Part shown: one piece after another, positions 9,054 through 18,062 of the stretch
Layout of the letters: every line of letters starts with the position of its first letter
Position numbering within the stretch: the first letter of the stretch is position 1
Assembly: GCF_013618625.1 (NCBI RefSeq)
Contig: NZ_JABRWO010000005.1
Location: 124,001 to 188,000 of the forward strand
Reading direction: 5' to 3'
Source of the DNA: Bremerella alba
GTDB lineage: Bacteria; Planctomycetota; Planctomycetia; Pirellulales; Pirellulaceae
DNA length: 64,000 bases
Translations under genes and position numbers: made by a program
The notes under the pieces: model-generated
Seen by the model: the letters and a program-made list of their open reading frames with translations, nothing else
Database searches by the model: none
Told to the model about the DNA's origin: nothing

Positions 9054-10631
9054 ATGGAAGACAACCTAAAGCCCATCCTGATCCTGGGAGCCGGCATCAA
9101 TGGCGCGGCTCTTGCCCGGGAACTACTGCTCAACGGCGTACCGGTCGTCCTAGTCGACCATGCGGACATAGCCTCCGGCACTACCAGTTGGTCGTCACGT
9201 TTGATCCATGGTGGGCTACGGTATCTGGAGCACGGCGAGGCATCGTTGGTCTACGAATCGCTCAGTGAGCGAGAACGCTTTCTGAGCAACTCGCCGGAAC
9301 ATGTGTCCGCACTCGAATTGATGATCCCGGTCAAATCGCAGTTCGCCGGACTGCTCTCGTCAGCAACCGGATTCTTTAATTTACCTTTCTTCAAATCCAA
9401 GAATCCTTCTCGTGGTGCCTGGGCCATCCGCAGCGGACTCACCATGTACGATTTTCTGGCCGGCAGCCAAAACCTGGGATCGCACAAGCGGATGCCCCAG
9501 AAACAATGGCAGCCCATCGGTTTCGATACAAGTTTCATCGACGTCTTCAGTTACTACGATGGCCAAATCGAGTTCCCTGAGTTGTACGTCTCGACACTCA
9601 TTCACGATTGCCAGCAGATCGCCCAAGAACAGGGGATTCGTTTCACCCTTCGCACGTATCGACGACCCAAACTCAACGGCAAGCATTTCGAGTTCGAGAA
9701 TCTCCTAGGCTTCGACGCCGCGATCGATCCCTTGGAACCGTCCGCATTAGTCAACGCATCCGGTCCATCTGGAGATGAGACCCTTCAGGAGCTAGGGATT
9801 CGCTCGGAACGTCTCTTTGGCGGAACGCGTGGCTCGCATCTGATTTCCCACAAACCGGCGTTGAAGGAGGCCCTAGGCCCGCGTGGCGTTTATGCCGAAG
9901 CATTCGACGGACGCCCTGTTTTTATCTTGCCTTGGAACGGAGGCGTATTAATCGGCACGACCGATATCCGACACGAAGGAGATCCTGAAGTAGCGACTGC
10001 CAGCCAGGAAGAAATTGATTACCTGTTGCGATGCGTCAATTCTGTCTTGCCAGGGGTCGACCTAAAGCACGAGGACATCGCTCAGCACTATAGTGGCGTT
10101 CGTCCACTACCTTTCGTGCCAGAAAGTTCAACAGCTTCCATCCCACGTGGTCACTGGCTGCACGAACACACTTCGGCGCCATGGCCTTGCTATACGGTTG
10201 TTGGCGGCAAGCTAACGACCTGCCGTTCGCTGGCCGAGCATTCGGCGAAGACCATTCTAAAACAGCTCGGTCGTGAAGTGGTTGCTGACTCGAAGACTCG
10301 CAAGACGTACCAGGGTGATCTCCCGCAGATCGAGCCAGGGCAGAGAGCTCGATTCATTTTGCAAAACCTCACCGGTGTAGACAGTGCCGCCGATGTCCAA
10401 ACGCTTGCATCGGTAGCCATTGCTCAGTTGCATGCCAAAACGATCGCCGACATCGTCGAACGTCGCTTGATGTTAGTCTTCGATCCTGAACTATCGCGTT
10501 ATCATTTAAGCGCGATCGCCGATGCCCTGATTGCCGACGGCAAGCTTTCTGCCGACGTGAAACAGGAAACACTTGAAGCGTACATCCAGAGACTACAATC
10601 GCGGTTCGGAAAACAGGTTCTTCCTGATTAA
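9054..10631 (+). CDS. glpD: Aerobic glycerol-3-phosphate dehydrogenase
   Basis: A 525-residue FAD-dependent enzyme that oxidises sn-glycerol-3-phosphate to dihydroxyacetone phosphate and passes electrons to quinone at the membrane. The dinucleotide-binding motif ILGAGINGAALARELLLNG is at residues 9-27, followed by the family block TTSWSSRLIHGGLRYLEHGE. Further blocks are 'IGTTDIRHEGDPE' and YTVVGGKLTTCRSLAEH. A C-terminal alpha-helical domain ends the protein. glpK follows after 24 bases, so the pair forms a glycerol-use operon. No glpF is seen nearby. Confidence 0.95.
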   Translation: MEDNLKPILILGAGINGAALARELLLNGVPVVLVDHADIASGTTSWSSRLIHGGLRYLEHGEASLVYESLSERERFLSNSPEHVSALELMIPVKSQFAGLLSSATGFFNLPFFKSKNPSRGAWAIRSGLTMYDFLAGSQNLGSHKRMPQKQWQPIGFDTSFIDVFSYYDGQIEFPELYVSTLIHDCQQIAQEQGIRFTLRTYRRPKLNGKHFEFENLLGFDAAIDPLEPSALVNASGPSGDETLQELGIRSERLFGGTRGSHLISHKPALKEALGPRGVYAEAFDGRPVFILPWNGGVLIGTTDIRHEGDPEVATASQEEIDYLLRCVNSVLPGVDLKHEDIAQHYSGVRPLPFVPESSTASIPRGHWLHEHTSAPWPCYTVVGGKLTTCRSLAEHSAKTILKQLGREVVADSKTRKTYQGDLPQIEPGQRARFILQNLTGVDSAADVQTLASVAIAQLHAKTIADIVERRLMLVFDPELSRYHLSAIADALIADGKLSADVKQETLEAYIQRLQSRFGKQVLPD

Positions 10632-10655
10632 ACGCCCTTTGCAGGACACCTCAGC

Positions 10656-12149
10656 ATGCCCCAGTACCTATTAGCCATCGACCAAGGCACCACCTCAAGT
10701 CGATCAATTCTATTCGATCACGATGCTCGCATTGTCTCGTCTGCCCAGGAAGAGTTCCGCCAGATTTTGCCTGCACCGGGGCATGTCGAACATGATCCGG
10801 AGGATATTTGGAAGAGCCAGCTGAATACGATCCAAGGAGCCTTGGGCAAAGTTGCTCTGAAAGAAGTCGCCGCGATCGGAATCACCAACCAGCGTGAAAC
10901 GACCTTCGTCTGGGACAAAAGAACCGGCAAACCGATCCACAATGCTATCGTCTGGCAAAGCCGCGTTTCGAGCTACTTATGCGATCGACTTCGCAAGCAA
11001 GGACTCGAAGAGACGATTCGCCAAAAAACAGGGCTGGTGCTCGACGCTTACTTCTCTGCGACCAAGCTGATGCATCTTCTCGAAACCGTGGATGGTGCTC
11101 GACAAGCGGCCGAAGACGGACATTTATTATTTGGTACCGTCGACTGTTATCTGGTCTGGAAGTTGACCGGCGGAAAGCGACATGCAACCGATGCGAGCAA
11201 TGCTTCCCGCACGATGATGCTTAATTACGAAACGCTTGACTGGGACGACGAGTTGCTTGCCGCGTATAACATTCCTCGGCAGATGCTTCCCGAAGTGGTC
11301 GACTGTAGCGGTAAGTTTGCGGAAACCGATCCGACGATTTTGGGAGCCGCCATTCCCATCGCTGGCATGGCCGGAGACCAACAGGCCGCTTCTTTCGGCC
11401 AGACCTGCTTCGACCAAGGGATGGTTAAAAACACCTACGGCACCGGGGCTTTCGCGTTGATGAACATCGGCGATAAGCCAGTCCTTTCCCAAAACAACTT
11501 GCTGACAACGGTCGGGTGGAAAATTGGCGATCAGGTAAGCTATGCGTTAGAAGGCTCAATCTTTGTCGCCGGGGCGGTCGTGCAGTGGCTACGCGACGGA
11601 CTGGGCATCATCGAATGCTCGTCAGAAGTCGAACCGTTGGCAGAAACAGAAGAAGACAACGGTGGCGTTTACTTTGTGCCTGCGTTTGTCGGACTAGGGG
11701 CACCTTATTGGGATCCGAATGCACGCGGAACGATCGTGGGCATCACGCGTGGAACAACCGGAGGTCATCTAGCCAGAGCCGCGTTAGAGGCGATGGCCTA
11801 TCAAACGCGTGACATGATCGAAGCCATGCAGCGTGATGCAGGCGTCCCCCTGCAAGTGCTTCAGGTCGACGGCGGCGCCAGCGTCAACAACGCGTTGATG
11901 CAATTTCAAACCGACCTCTTGGGAACGACCGTCCGTCGCCCAAAAATCAGTGAAACAACAGCTTTGGGTGCGGCTTTCTTAGCGGGACTGGCCGTCGGTT
12001 TCTGGGAGTCCCAAGAAGAACTTCGCGGGCTTTGGAAGTTGGATAAAGAGTTTGCTTCGGTCGCCGATCGCAGCAAGATGGATCAGATGTATGCTCGCTG
12101 GAAAGAAGCGGTCGAGCGAAGCCGGAATTGGGAAAGAGCAGGGGAGTGA
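10656..12149 (+). CDS. glpK: Glycerol kinase
   Basis: A 497-residue FGGY-family kinase that phosphorylates glycerol with ATP to sn-glycerol-3-phosphate, the substrate of the upstream GlpD. Visible signatures are [17 protein letters not shown] at the N-terminus, '[13 protein letters not shown]' with the Arg-Glu substrate pair, [21 protein letters not shown] and the C-terminal [15 protein letters not shown]. The length is standard. Its stop codon overlaps the next gene's start (TGATG). Confidence 0.97.
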   Translation: MPQYLLAIDQGTTSSRSILFDHDARIVSSAQEEFRQILPAPGHVEHDPEDIWKSQLNTIQGALGKVALKEVAAIGITNQRETTFVWDKRTGKPIHNAIVWQSRVSSYLCDRLRKQGLEETIRQKTGLVLDAYFSATKLMHLLETVDGARQAAEDGHLLFGTVDCYLVWKLTGGKRHATDASNASRTMMLNYETLDWDDELLAAYNIPRQMLPEVVDCSGKFAETDPTILGAAIPIAGMAGDQQAASFGQTCFDQGMVKNTYGTGAFALMNIGDKPVLSQNNLLTTVGWKIGDQVSYALEGSIFVAGAVVQWLRDGLGIIECSSEVEPLAETEEDNGGVYFVPAFVGLGAPYWDPNARGTIVGITRGTTGGHLARAALEAMAYQTRDMIEAMQRDAGVPLQVLQVDGGASVNNALMQFQTDLLGTTVRRPKISETTALGAAFLAGLAVGFWESQEELRGLWKLDKEFASVADRSKMDQMYARWKEAVERSRNWERAGE

Positions 12150-12367
12150 TGGAGCTAGGCCTCTGGATCATGACGATCTTTACCGGGCTGATGGGCATTG
12201 GCGGCATATGGGCGGCAATTTCCGACGCCCCATCGGTATTTCAATCTCGCAAGATTGCGTTTCTGGAACATCGCATCGGTCACGCGAGTTCTCGATTCGT
12301 GGTTGGAATCGGCGGGCTGCTGTTGATATTGCTGGCGATCAGCTTCGTCATCTTTCCTCCGATGTAA
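12149..12367 (+). CDS. Small two-helix membrane protein, translationally coupled to glpK
   Basis: A 72-residue protein with two hydrophobic helices (about 1-22 and 48-70) joined by a short polar loop. The ATG at 12149 overlaps the glpK stop as TGATG, with GGGGAG just upstream, so translation is likely coupled to glpK; an in-frame start at 12128 is possible. It is too small to be a GlpF channel. Its function is unknown. Confidence 0.65.
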   Translation: MELGLWIMTIFTGLMGIGGIWAAISDAPSVFQSRKIAFLEHRIGHASSRFVVGIGGLLLILLAISFVIFPPM

Positions 12368-12493
12368 AACCAAAGCGATCAATACGCAGGGCGATTGTGG
12401 AGCTAGAATTTTTTGCATGCGACTCAATATTTCGAGTTGGCCAGCGAATAACGTTTCATTCACGCCCTATTCATTCGCTTCCCCTATGGTGAA

Positions 12494-13741
12494 ATGTTTA
12501 TTCCGCACGGAACCGATGCTCCCATTTATCACGTTCCTGCCGTTACCATCACGGTAATACTCCTAAACATTGCGATCTTCTTCGCGCCACCGGTGGTCGA
12601 GCACTTCCAGAATCCGGAGCCTAGCGGCGTACGCAACCGATTGCCTTTGTTGTCTTGGTTTGTCGAAGGAGGCTATCACGGACCAGAACATTACAAGCTT
12701 CAGTTCGGCGACGGCATCAAACCCTGGCAAGGGATCACAGCTTCGTTCCTGCACGCCCATGCGATGCATTTGCTAGGCAACATGCTGTTTCTATTTCTGT
12801 TCGGGTTCATAGTCGAAGGAAAGATCGGCTGGTGGAAGTTCCTAGCGATCTATATTGGAATTGCATTCATCCGAGGGATTCTCCTGCAGGTCCTGGTCAT
12901 GCTATTCAACCCGAGTCTGCAAGCGGCTGCTTTAGGGGCATCAGGCGTTATCTTCGCACTGATGGCCATCGCCATAATCTGGGCACCGTTGAATAACATT
13001 CAGGTGACTCACGTCGGCTGGCGTTATCGCATTAATCATGAAGTCGAAGAGATGGACGTTCCCGTCTATGCCATGGCCGGCATCTTAATCTTTCTCGACC
13101 TTTTTTTCACTTATTTAATCATGAAAGACAGTGCAGAATTCGTCCCGTACACGCCCGTGTTGCATACCTTTGGTGCACTGCTTGGAGCTGGAGTCGGCGT
13201 TGCAATGGTCAAGCTCAAGCTCGTCGACTGCGAGAACTATGACATCTTCTCGGTCTGGGCAGGGCGTCACGAAAAGCCTCGCGATGAACCCACAGCCGAA
13301 GCGGTAGCCAAGACCGAGACAAAGCTCGTCCAGCAAGGGCTGCAACAGATTCGGCAGATTCTGGATGAGGGAGAAAACCCACAACTGGCCTACCGAGCCC
13401 ATGTCAGCATGACGCAAAAGTATGCCGCTTGGCACCTACCGGAGCGTGAGTTTCTGACCATCATCAAGCAGCTTTGCGATCAGCAACGAGACAACGATGC
13501 GGTACTTGCCATGGAAGAATACCTGAAAGCCAGTCGCCCTAAACAGAATCAGGTTCGATTGAAACTGGCATCGCTATTAACCCGTTCCATGCGGCTACCA
13601 GGGCAGGCGCTGAGCACGCTTCTGCCGATTCGCTTCGAATCTTTGTCGCCGCGAGAGAAGACGCTGTACGAAAAGATCGCCACAGAGGCCAAGGCCCTCC
13701 AAGCTTCCGGTGTTGTCGATTCCGTCTTGGACGATTGGTAA
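12494..13741 (+). CDS. Rhomboid-family intramembrane serine protease with C-terminal soluble domain
   Basis: A 415-residue protein. About six membrane segments fill residues 15-245, followed by a soluble region of about 170 residues. The rhomboid catalytic features are present: the HLLGNMLF block (His92, Asn96), the active serine Ser150 in LGASGVIF, and His224 in LHTFGALLGAGVG. It should therefore cleave membrane proteins within the bilayer. The soluble tail has helical repeats that look TPR-like (AYRAHVSMTQKYAAW, LAMEEYLKAS). Substrates are unknown. It is followed by a strong terminator. Confidence 0.88.
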   Translation: MFIPHGTDAPIYHVPAVTITVILLNIAIFFAPPVVEHFQNPEPSGVRNRLPLLSWFVEGGYHGPEHYKLQFGDGIKPWQGITASFLHAHAMHLLGNMLFLFLFGFIVEGKIGWWKFLAIYIGIAFIRGILLQVLVMLFNPSLQAAALGASGVIFALMAIAIIWAPLNNIQVTHVGWRYRINHEVEEMDVPVYAMAGILIFLDLFFTYLIMKDSAEFVPYTPVLHTFGALLGAGVGVAMVKLKLVDCENYDIFSVWAGRHEKPRDEPTAEAVAKTETKLVQQGLQQIRQILDEGENPQLAYRAHVSMTQKYAAWHLPEREFLTIIKQLCDQQRDNDAVLAMEEYLKASRPKQNQVRLKLASLLTRSMRLPGQALSTLLPIRFESLSPREKTLYEKIATEAKALQASGVVDSVLDDW

Positions 13742-13747
13742 ATAAAA

Positions 13748-13779
13748 AAAGGCGACCGCTATTAGAAGCGATCGCCTTT
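13748..13779. terminator. Bidirectional intrinsic terminator
   Basis: AAAGGCGACCGCT (13748-13760) pairs with AGCGATCGCCTTT (13767-13779) with one mismatch. A-rich and T-rich flanks serve both strands. It lies between the rhomboid gene (+) and the thioredoxin-like gene (-), which converge here. Confidence 0.85.
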
Positions 13780-13806
13780 GTGTTTTGGTGCCGTATGGCT
13801 TGCGTT

Positions 13807-14973
13807 CTAACGACGCATGTTCTGCGAGGCCATGGCCTGTTGAACCATCGACGAGTATCGCTGCGGATCGTTCCAGAACGCTTGCAAGCTTTCTTCGCTG
13901 CTGAACAGGTAAAGCGTGCCGCGGTAGGTCAATCCGAACCGTCGATCACCAGGCACAACCTGACCTTTGCCCAGATACGCAACCGGGTCAATACCCGACA
14001 TCACTGGGCTGAACTGGTTTGGGTTGGCCAGAAACTTCTGCTGTTCGTTCTGCGACGAGAATAGGTAAACCTGCCCCTGATGCTGAGCACCCCAGCGAGG
14101 ATCACCCTTCTGCCACTTCATCTGTTCGACCAACGTTACGGGGCAATAGCCATCGATTGCAAACTTAGGCTGCTGCGGTTCAGGCTGCGCGGCAGGAGCT
14201 GACGGGGCTGCAGAAGCAGCTGGCGGCTGTTGGGCAAACTGCTGTGCCGGTGCTTGCGAAGGTGCCACGCTTTGCTGTGGTGCATTCGAGTTGAATCGGC
14301 TTTGGCCAGGTGCCTGGGTTGGAGTTACCTGCTCAGGGCTCGGTCCACTCGAAACAAAACGCGAACCAGAAGGTTGTTGCGGAGCTACCTGTTGCGGCGG
14401 ATCCGCTTGTGCCGGAGCAGGATTCGACGTGAAGCTTGAGTAACGCGACCCCTGGGACTGACTAGGTGCGACTTGCTGAGATGCTTGCGGTGCGACCGGT
14501 GTGGTATTGGCAGCCTGAGCAACCATACTAGCACCAGGTGCAGCTGGGCTGGAACTGGGATTCAGTTTGGCCGAAACCTGAGCCAGAATACCAGTGTAGC
14601 GATCTTGATCCTGCGGGCTGATCATGCGGTACACGACCTGACCGCTCGGAGCGACCACGACGTCTTGCGGCCAGCGGTCGACGCCGAATTCTCGAGCGAT
14701 CGCTGGCTCGTCGCTTGCATTGATTTTGACTGGAATGTAGTTTTGCTCGACAGCCTGAGCGAAGCTGGTCTGCGAAAAGACATTCGCATCCAGTCGACGA
14801 CATGGCGGGCAGTTGTCGGCAAAGAAGTGAATCAGAACCAACTGATTCTTAGATGCGGCAACACGCTTGGCGGTTTCCAAGTCGGGGGCCCAGCGAACAG
14901 CGTCTTCAGCGAAAATCATCGACTGAAACGCCAGCAAGAGGCCGACTGCGGAGGTACGGATAATAGACGACAT
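13807..14973 (-). CDS. Secreted thioredoxin-like protein with C-terminal YHS-like repeats
   Basis: A 388-residue protein in three parts. After a signal peptide (about 1-22), residues 25-135 form a thioredoxin fold with the redox motif CPPC (Cys55, Cys58) and a cis-proline region DRWPQDVVV. Residues 135-265 are a low-complexity linker rich in Pro, Gln, Ser and Ala. The C-terminal part (about 268-385) carries two YHS-like units, GYCPVTL...GQVYLFSS and GIDPVAYL...GTLYLFSSEES. YHS domains are often metal-linked, so a periplasmic redox or metal-handling role is possible. The gene is single and convergent with the rhomboid gene. Confidence 0.8.
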   Translation of the reverse strand: MSSIIRTSAVGLLLAFQSMIFAEDAVRWAPDLETAKRVAASKNQLVLIHFFADNCPPCRRLDANVFSQTSFAQAVEQNYIPVKINASDEPAIAREFGVDRWPQDVVVAPSGQVVYRMISPQDQDRYTGILAQVSAKLNPSSSPAAPGASMVAQAANTTPVAPQASQQVAPSQSQGSRYSSFTSNPAPAQADPPQQVAPQQPSGSRFVSSGPSPEQVTPTQAPGQSRFNSNAPQQSVAPSQAPAQQFAQQPPAASAAPSAPAAQPEPQQPKFAIDGYCPVTLVEQMKWQKGDPRWGAQHQGQVYLFSSQNEQQKFLANPNQFSPVMSGIDPVAYLGKGQVVPGDRRFGLTYRGTLYLFSSEESLQAFWNDPQRYSSMVQQAMASQNMRR

Positions 14974-15242
14974 GAATGAACGAGCCCCGGTAAGCGAGTT
15001 CCAAAAATCAGCTTGGTTCGGTTTTCCATTGGTTGGTATCGGGACAGCCGCTCGTACGAATGCATCAAAAGTAACGAATTTGCGGAATTTACTGGACTAT
15101 ATTACGCATGAGAGTCGTATCGGTCGTTCCCATTAGGCAAATCATGTTAGCGTTAAGTCGCTTGCAGCCAACAACTTGCTTCCGATACTGCTTTTCGCAT
15201 GTAGAAAATGAGAAACTCTGTCGATTGAATGAGAATGATAGC

Positions 15243-15270
15243 TTGACACGACCGGGTAAATCCTTATGAT
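15243..15270 (+). promoter_or_regulatory. Near-consensus sigma-70 promoter upstream of the rho leader
   Basis: TTGACA (15243-15248) and TATGAT (15265-15270) are separated by 16 bases. Transcription would start near 15277, about 680 bases before the rho start codon. The preceding 14974-15242 holds the divergent upstream region of the thioredoxin-like gene, with nothing else recognised. Confidence 0.65.
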
Positions 15271-15276
15271 GCCAGT

Positions 15277-15960
15277 AGTTTGATCGCCAACGATCTGTGA
15301 GTTGACCTCGCGTTTTTCAGAGTTGTTGGCCATCGTTTCTGCTCAAAGGCGTCGGACTGAAATCTTCAGCAAACGTCAAGTTCTTCGGGCAGTAATGGTT
15401 TTCTTTGAGAAGTCACAGTAAGTAGTGTGACACGTTTGAGAACCAAGGAAGCTTCCAGTTCTTCAGGGAACTGTTTCGGTTACCACAAGACTTCACTAGG
15501 GTAACTAGTCTTGCCAGAGGACGCTCGATGAGCCGAGGCAAGGGACTTGGGTGACCACCGATTTTCATTTGTGACTCGATTGGTAACGGAATTACCTTTC
15601 AGCCTTCATAAAACACCGAGCAGTTCGCCCTCGGCATACTGTTCGGCCAATGTTGCCATCCTCAGGGCATCGTCGCTTTCGGCGAATGGCAACCCGGAAA
15701 CCTCTCACACATCAGGCATTCTCGTGGGATGCCTCGTCCCTTACGTGCGTGAGGTTGAGCTAGATTCAGCGCGATCGGTTTGCCTGCTTTGGCATCGTTT
15801 GTGCTAGTTATTCGCTCCCAAAACACTTAGGAATCTTACAACCCCGTTCAGGTAGAAACTCCCACTGGGGAGTACAACCTCAGGAATCTGTTAACACGAT
15901 CCAGTGATCTTTCTGAAGACACCGGCTCGAACCTGACTTCTGCGATTAGGTAGTTTTTCA
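15277..15960 (+). ncRNA. Hairpin-rich region: long rho 5' leader or separate structured RNA
   Basis: About 680 bases hold no convincing protein gene but many stems: 15282-15291 with 15325-15334 (9 pairs, one mismatch), TGGTTTTC/GAGAACCA (15396-15403, 15438-15445) enclosing GTCACA/TGTGAC, CAAGAC/GTCTTG (15486-15491, 15508-15513), GTTGCCAT/ATGGCAAC (15652-15659, 15686-15693), AACCTC/GAGGTT (15699-15704, 15751-15756) enclosing a 7-bp stem, and ACTCCC/GGGAGT (15858-15873). I compared it by eye with RNase P, tmRNA and SRP RNA and saw none of their signatures. It may be an autoregulatory leader of rho, or an independent RNA from the promoter at 15243. Confidence 0.45.
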
Positions 15961-17298
15961 ATGTCAAACAAACGGCAGACCCGCTCGAAATCTGGCGGGC
16001 GACGACGTGGTAACAGCGGTGGCACCCAAAACGGACCAGGTCCCAAGGGACGCGGTCGCTCTGGGGGCGGTGGTGGTGGTGGTCGACGCCGATCTTCTCC
16101 TCCTAGCTCTAACGTGCCACGCAACAATCTCGATAATGAAGAATTTGAACCAGGGGAACCAATTCCTTTGGATCCCGGCTTTGGTCTTCTCGAGATGCAC
16201 CCCAACGGCTACGGCTTCTTACGCAGCCCCGACAACAATTACGCCCGCGAACGAACCGATCCTTTCGTGCCCGGCACAATGATCGAGCGTTATGGTCTGC
16301 GTGAAGGGGTTATGATTCGCGGCATGATCCAGCGTTTTCGCCGTGGGCAAGGGCCTCGCCTGCGAGACGTTTTCGACATCGACGGCTTGCTGCCCGAAGA
16401 TTACCTGAACGTGAAGTCATTCGATGACCTCACGCCTGTTAATCCATCCGAGCATCTCAAGCTGGAATACGATGGCGGTCCGCTGACCAATCGCGTTGTC
16501 GACCTACTATCGCCATTAGGCAAGGGGCAGCGTGCGTTGATCGTTGCTCCTCCGCGTACCGGCAAAACCATGCTGCTGCAAAATATCAGCCGTGGTATTT
16601 CTACAAACCATCCAGACGTGAAGTTGGTGGTCCTTCTGATTGACGAACGTCCTGAAGAAGTGACCGAAATACAGCGCAGCGTGAAGGGTGAAGTCATTGC
16701 AAGTAGCTTGGACCGCGATATCGAAAGCCATGTGCGTCTTTCGCAGTTGGTGATCGAGCGTTGCAAGCGTCTGGCGGAAGCCGGCCAGGATGTTTTCCTT
16801 CTTCTAGACTCGATTACCCGCTTAGCCCGTGCGTTCAACAAATGGGTCGGTGACAACCGCGGGAATAGCGCCATCATGTCTGGCGGTATCAATGTCAAAG
16901 CGATGGACATTCCCAAGAAGTTGTTCGCCACCGCTCGTTCCTTCGAAGAAGGGGGCTCGCTTACCATCGTCGGCACCGCACTGATCGACACCGGCAGTCG
17001 GATGGACGAGGTGATCTTCCAAGAGTTCAAAGGTACCGGCAACATGGAACTGGTCCTTGATCGCAAGTTGGCCGACCGTCGTGTCTGGCCGGCGATCGAT
17101 ATCTCGCAATCAGGTACCCGTCGTGAAGAGCTTCTGCTATCGGAAGAAGCGCTCAACGCAGTGGTAGCCTTGCGTCGCACGTTGACCTCGATGCATCACA
17201 TCGAAGCCATGGAGCAGTTAACGCGGCAGCTAGGCAAATACGAGAACAACGAACAGTTCATCAGCTTGATTGCCAACAGCCGCGATCGTTATCAATAA
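15961..17298 (+). CDS. rho: Transcription termination factor Rho
   Basis: A 445-residue hexameric RNA-dependent ATPase that ends transcription. The first 55 residues are an extension rich in Gly, Arg and Ser, probably disordered and RNA-binding. The OSB-fold RNA-binding domain follows (LLEMHPNGYGFLRSPDNNY). The motor domain has the P-loop APPRTGKTM, the LLIDERPEEVTE block, the Q-loop/R-loop region (DSITRLARAFN) and VGTALIDTGSRMDEVIF. All catalytic blocks look intact. A long structured leader precedes it. Extended N-termini occur in Rho proteins of several phyla. Confidence 0.97.
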   Translation: MSNKRQTRSKSGGRRRGNSGGTQNGPGPKGRGRSGGGGGGGRRRSSPPSSNVPRNNLDNEEFEPGEPIPLDPGFGLLEMHPNGYGFLRSPDNNYARERTDPFVPGTMIERYGLREGVMIRGMIQRFRRGQGPRLRDVFDIDGLLPEDYLNVKSFDDLTPVNPSEHLKLEYDGGPLTNRVVDLLSPLGKGQRALIVAPPRTGKTMLLQNISRGISTNHPDVKLVVLLIDERPEEVTEIQRSVKGEVIASSLDRDIESHVRLSQLVIERCKRLAEAGQDVFLLLDSITRLARAFNKWVGDNRGNSAIMSGGINVKAMDIPKKLFATARSFEEGGSLTIVGTALIDTGSRMDEVIFQEFKGTGNMELVLDRKLADRRVWPAIDISQSGTRREELLLSEEALNAVVALRRTLTSMHHIEAMEQLTRQLGKYENNEQFISLIANSRDRYQ

Positions 17299-17321
17299 CG
17301 GCATTGCCAATCGCAGCAAAC

Positions 17322-18062
17322 TCATTCGGAGCCGCTCGCTATCGACGGCTCCGTTTTTGTTGCGCTGAGCTGTTTTTGGTCGCGCCAAATCAAGAATGCA
17401 AACAGCGGAATCGCAGCGAGTGCCGCCAGCTGATAAGCAGTGAGCCCAAATGCGAATGTCGGTTCCGGGCGAAGCCATTCGGTAAAAAAGCGGTACGTCA
17501 TATAGGTAATCAAATAGATCTTGAACAGCTGTCCGGGGAACATTTTCTTTTTCCACAGCACAAAAAACACTGCGGCGCATGCCAGGTGAAAGATCGACTC
17601 ATAAATCTGGGCGGGATGCCGCAGCAGCTCGCCACCGTCCGGAGCACTGGGAAATGCCACCCCCCACGGCACGCTGCAGGCCTGACCGAAACAGCATCCG
17701 GCAACAAAGCAGGCCCATCGTCCGATACCGATAGAAACGGCCACCGGCACGACATAACTATCGCCCGTCTTAGTGCGGATATCGAGGATCCACTTGGCCA
17801 ACTCCACGCCGAAATAGCCGCCCAACAGGCCGGCGATGATGGTCTTGCCGTGCGCAAACCATGCCGTTCCACTAAGCAGTCCCTCCCAGTCGTAAATGGC
17901 GAAGGGGAGTTTCGCGCCAATCATCGCCCCACAGAAGCCGCCCAGCGCAATACCGACCTTTTCCCACCAGGCGAGTTCTAGCTTCTCTTGGAATAGACGC
18001 AGCAAGATAAAGCCGACGACAATCGCCGCCAACATGATTGCCATGTAAGCCAAGTGCGTCAT
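17322..18062 (-). CDS. lgt: Prolipoprotein diacylglyceryl transferase-like membrane enzyme
   Basis: A 246-residue multi-pass membrane protein of the Lgt family, which transfers diacylglyceryl from phosphatidylglycerol to the lipobox cysteine of prolipoproteins. The Lgt block GRWACFVAGCCFG and the HPAQIYES motif are present, with about six to seven membrane helices. The usual Asn of the GRIGNF signature is not seen; the 'CF-AGCCFG' version occurs in a divergent branch. The ATG at 18062 overlaps the upstream radical SAM stop codon by four bases, so the two are translationally coupled. Whether it is the main Lgt of the cell or a dedicated variant cannot be told here. Confidence 0.82.
   Translation of the reverse strand: MTHLAYMAIMLAAIVVGFILLRLFQEKLELAWWEKVGIALGGFCGAMIGAKLPFAIYDWEGLLSGTAWFAHGKTIIAGLLGGYFGVELAKWILDIRTKTGDSYVVPVAVSIGIGRWACFVAGCCFGQACSVPWGVAFPSAPDGGELLRHPAQIYESIFHLACAAVFFVLWKKKMFPGQLFKIYLITYMTYRFFTEWLRPEPTFAFGLTAYQLAALAAIPLFAFLIWRDQKQLSATKTEPSIASGSE

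Noticed and set aside
15547-15807. 86-residue plus-strand frame in the rho leader
   Set aside because: It runs through several stable stems, has no ribosome-binding site and no protein-like pattern. A structured RNA explains the region better.
15277-15960. RNase P RNA, tmRNA or SRP RNA in the rho leader
   Set aside because: The conserved RNase P block (GAGGAAAGTCC), a tRNA-like T-loop and the SRP GGTCAGG...AGCAGC core were not found on either strand.
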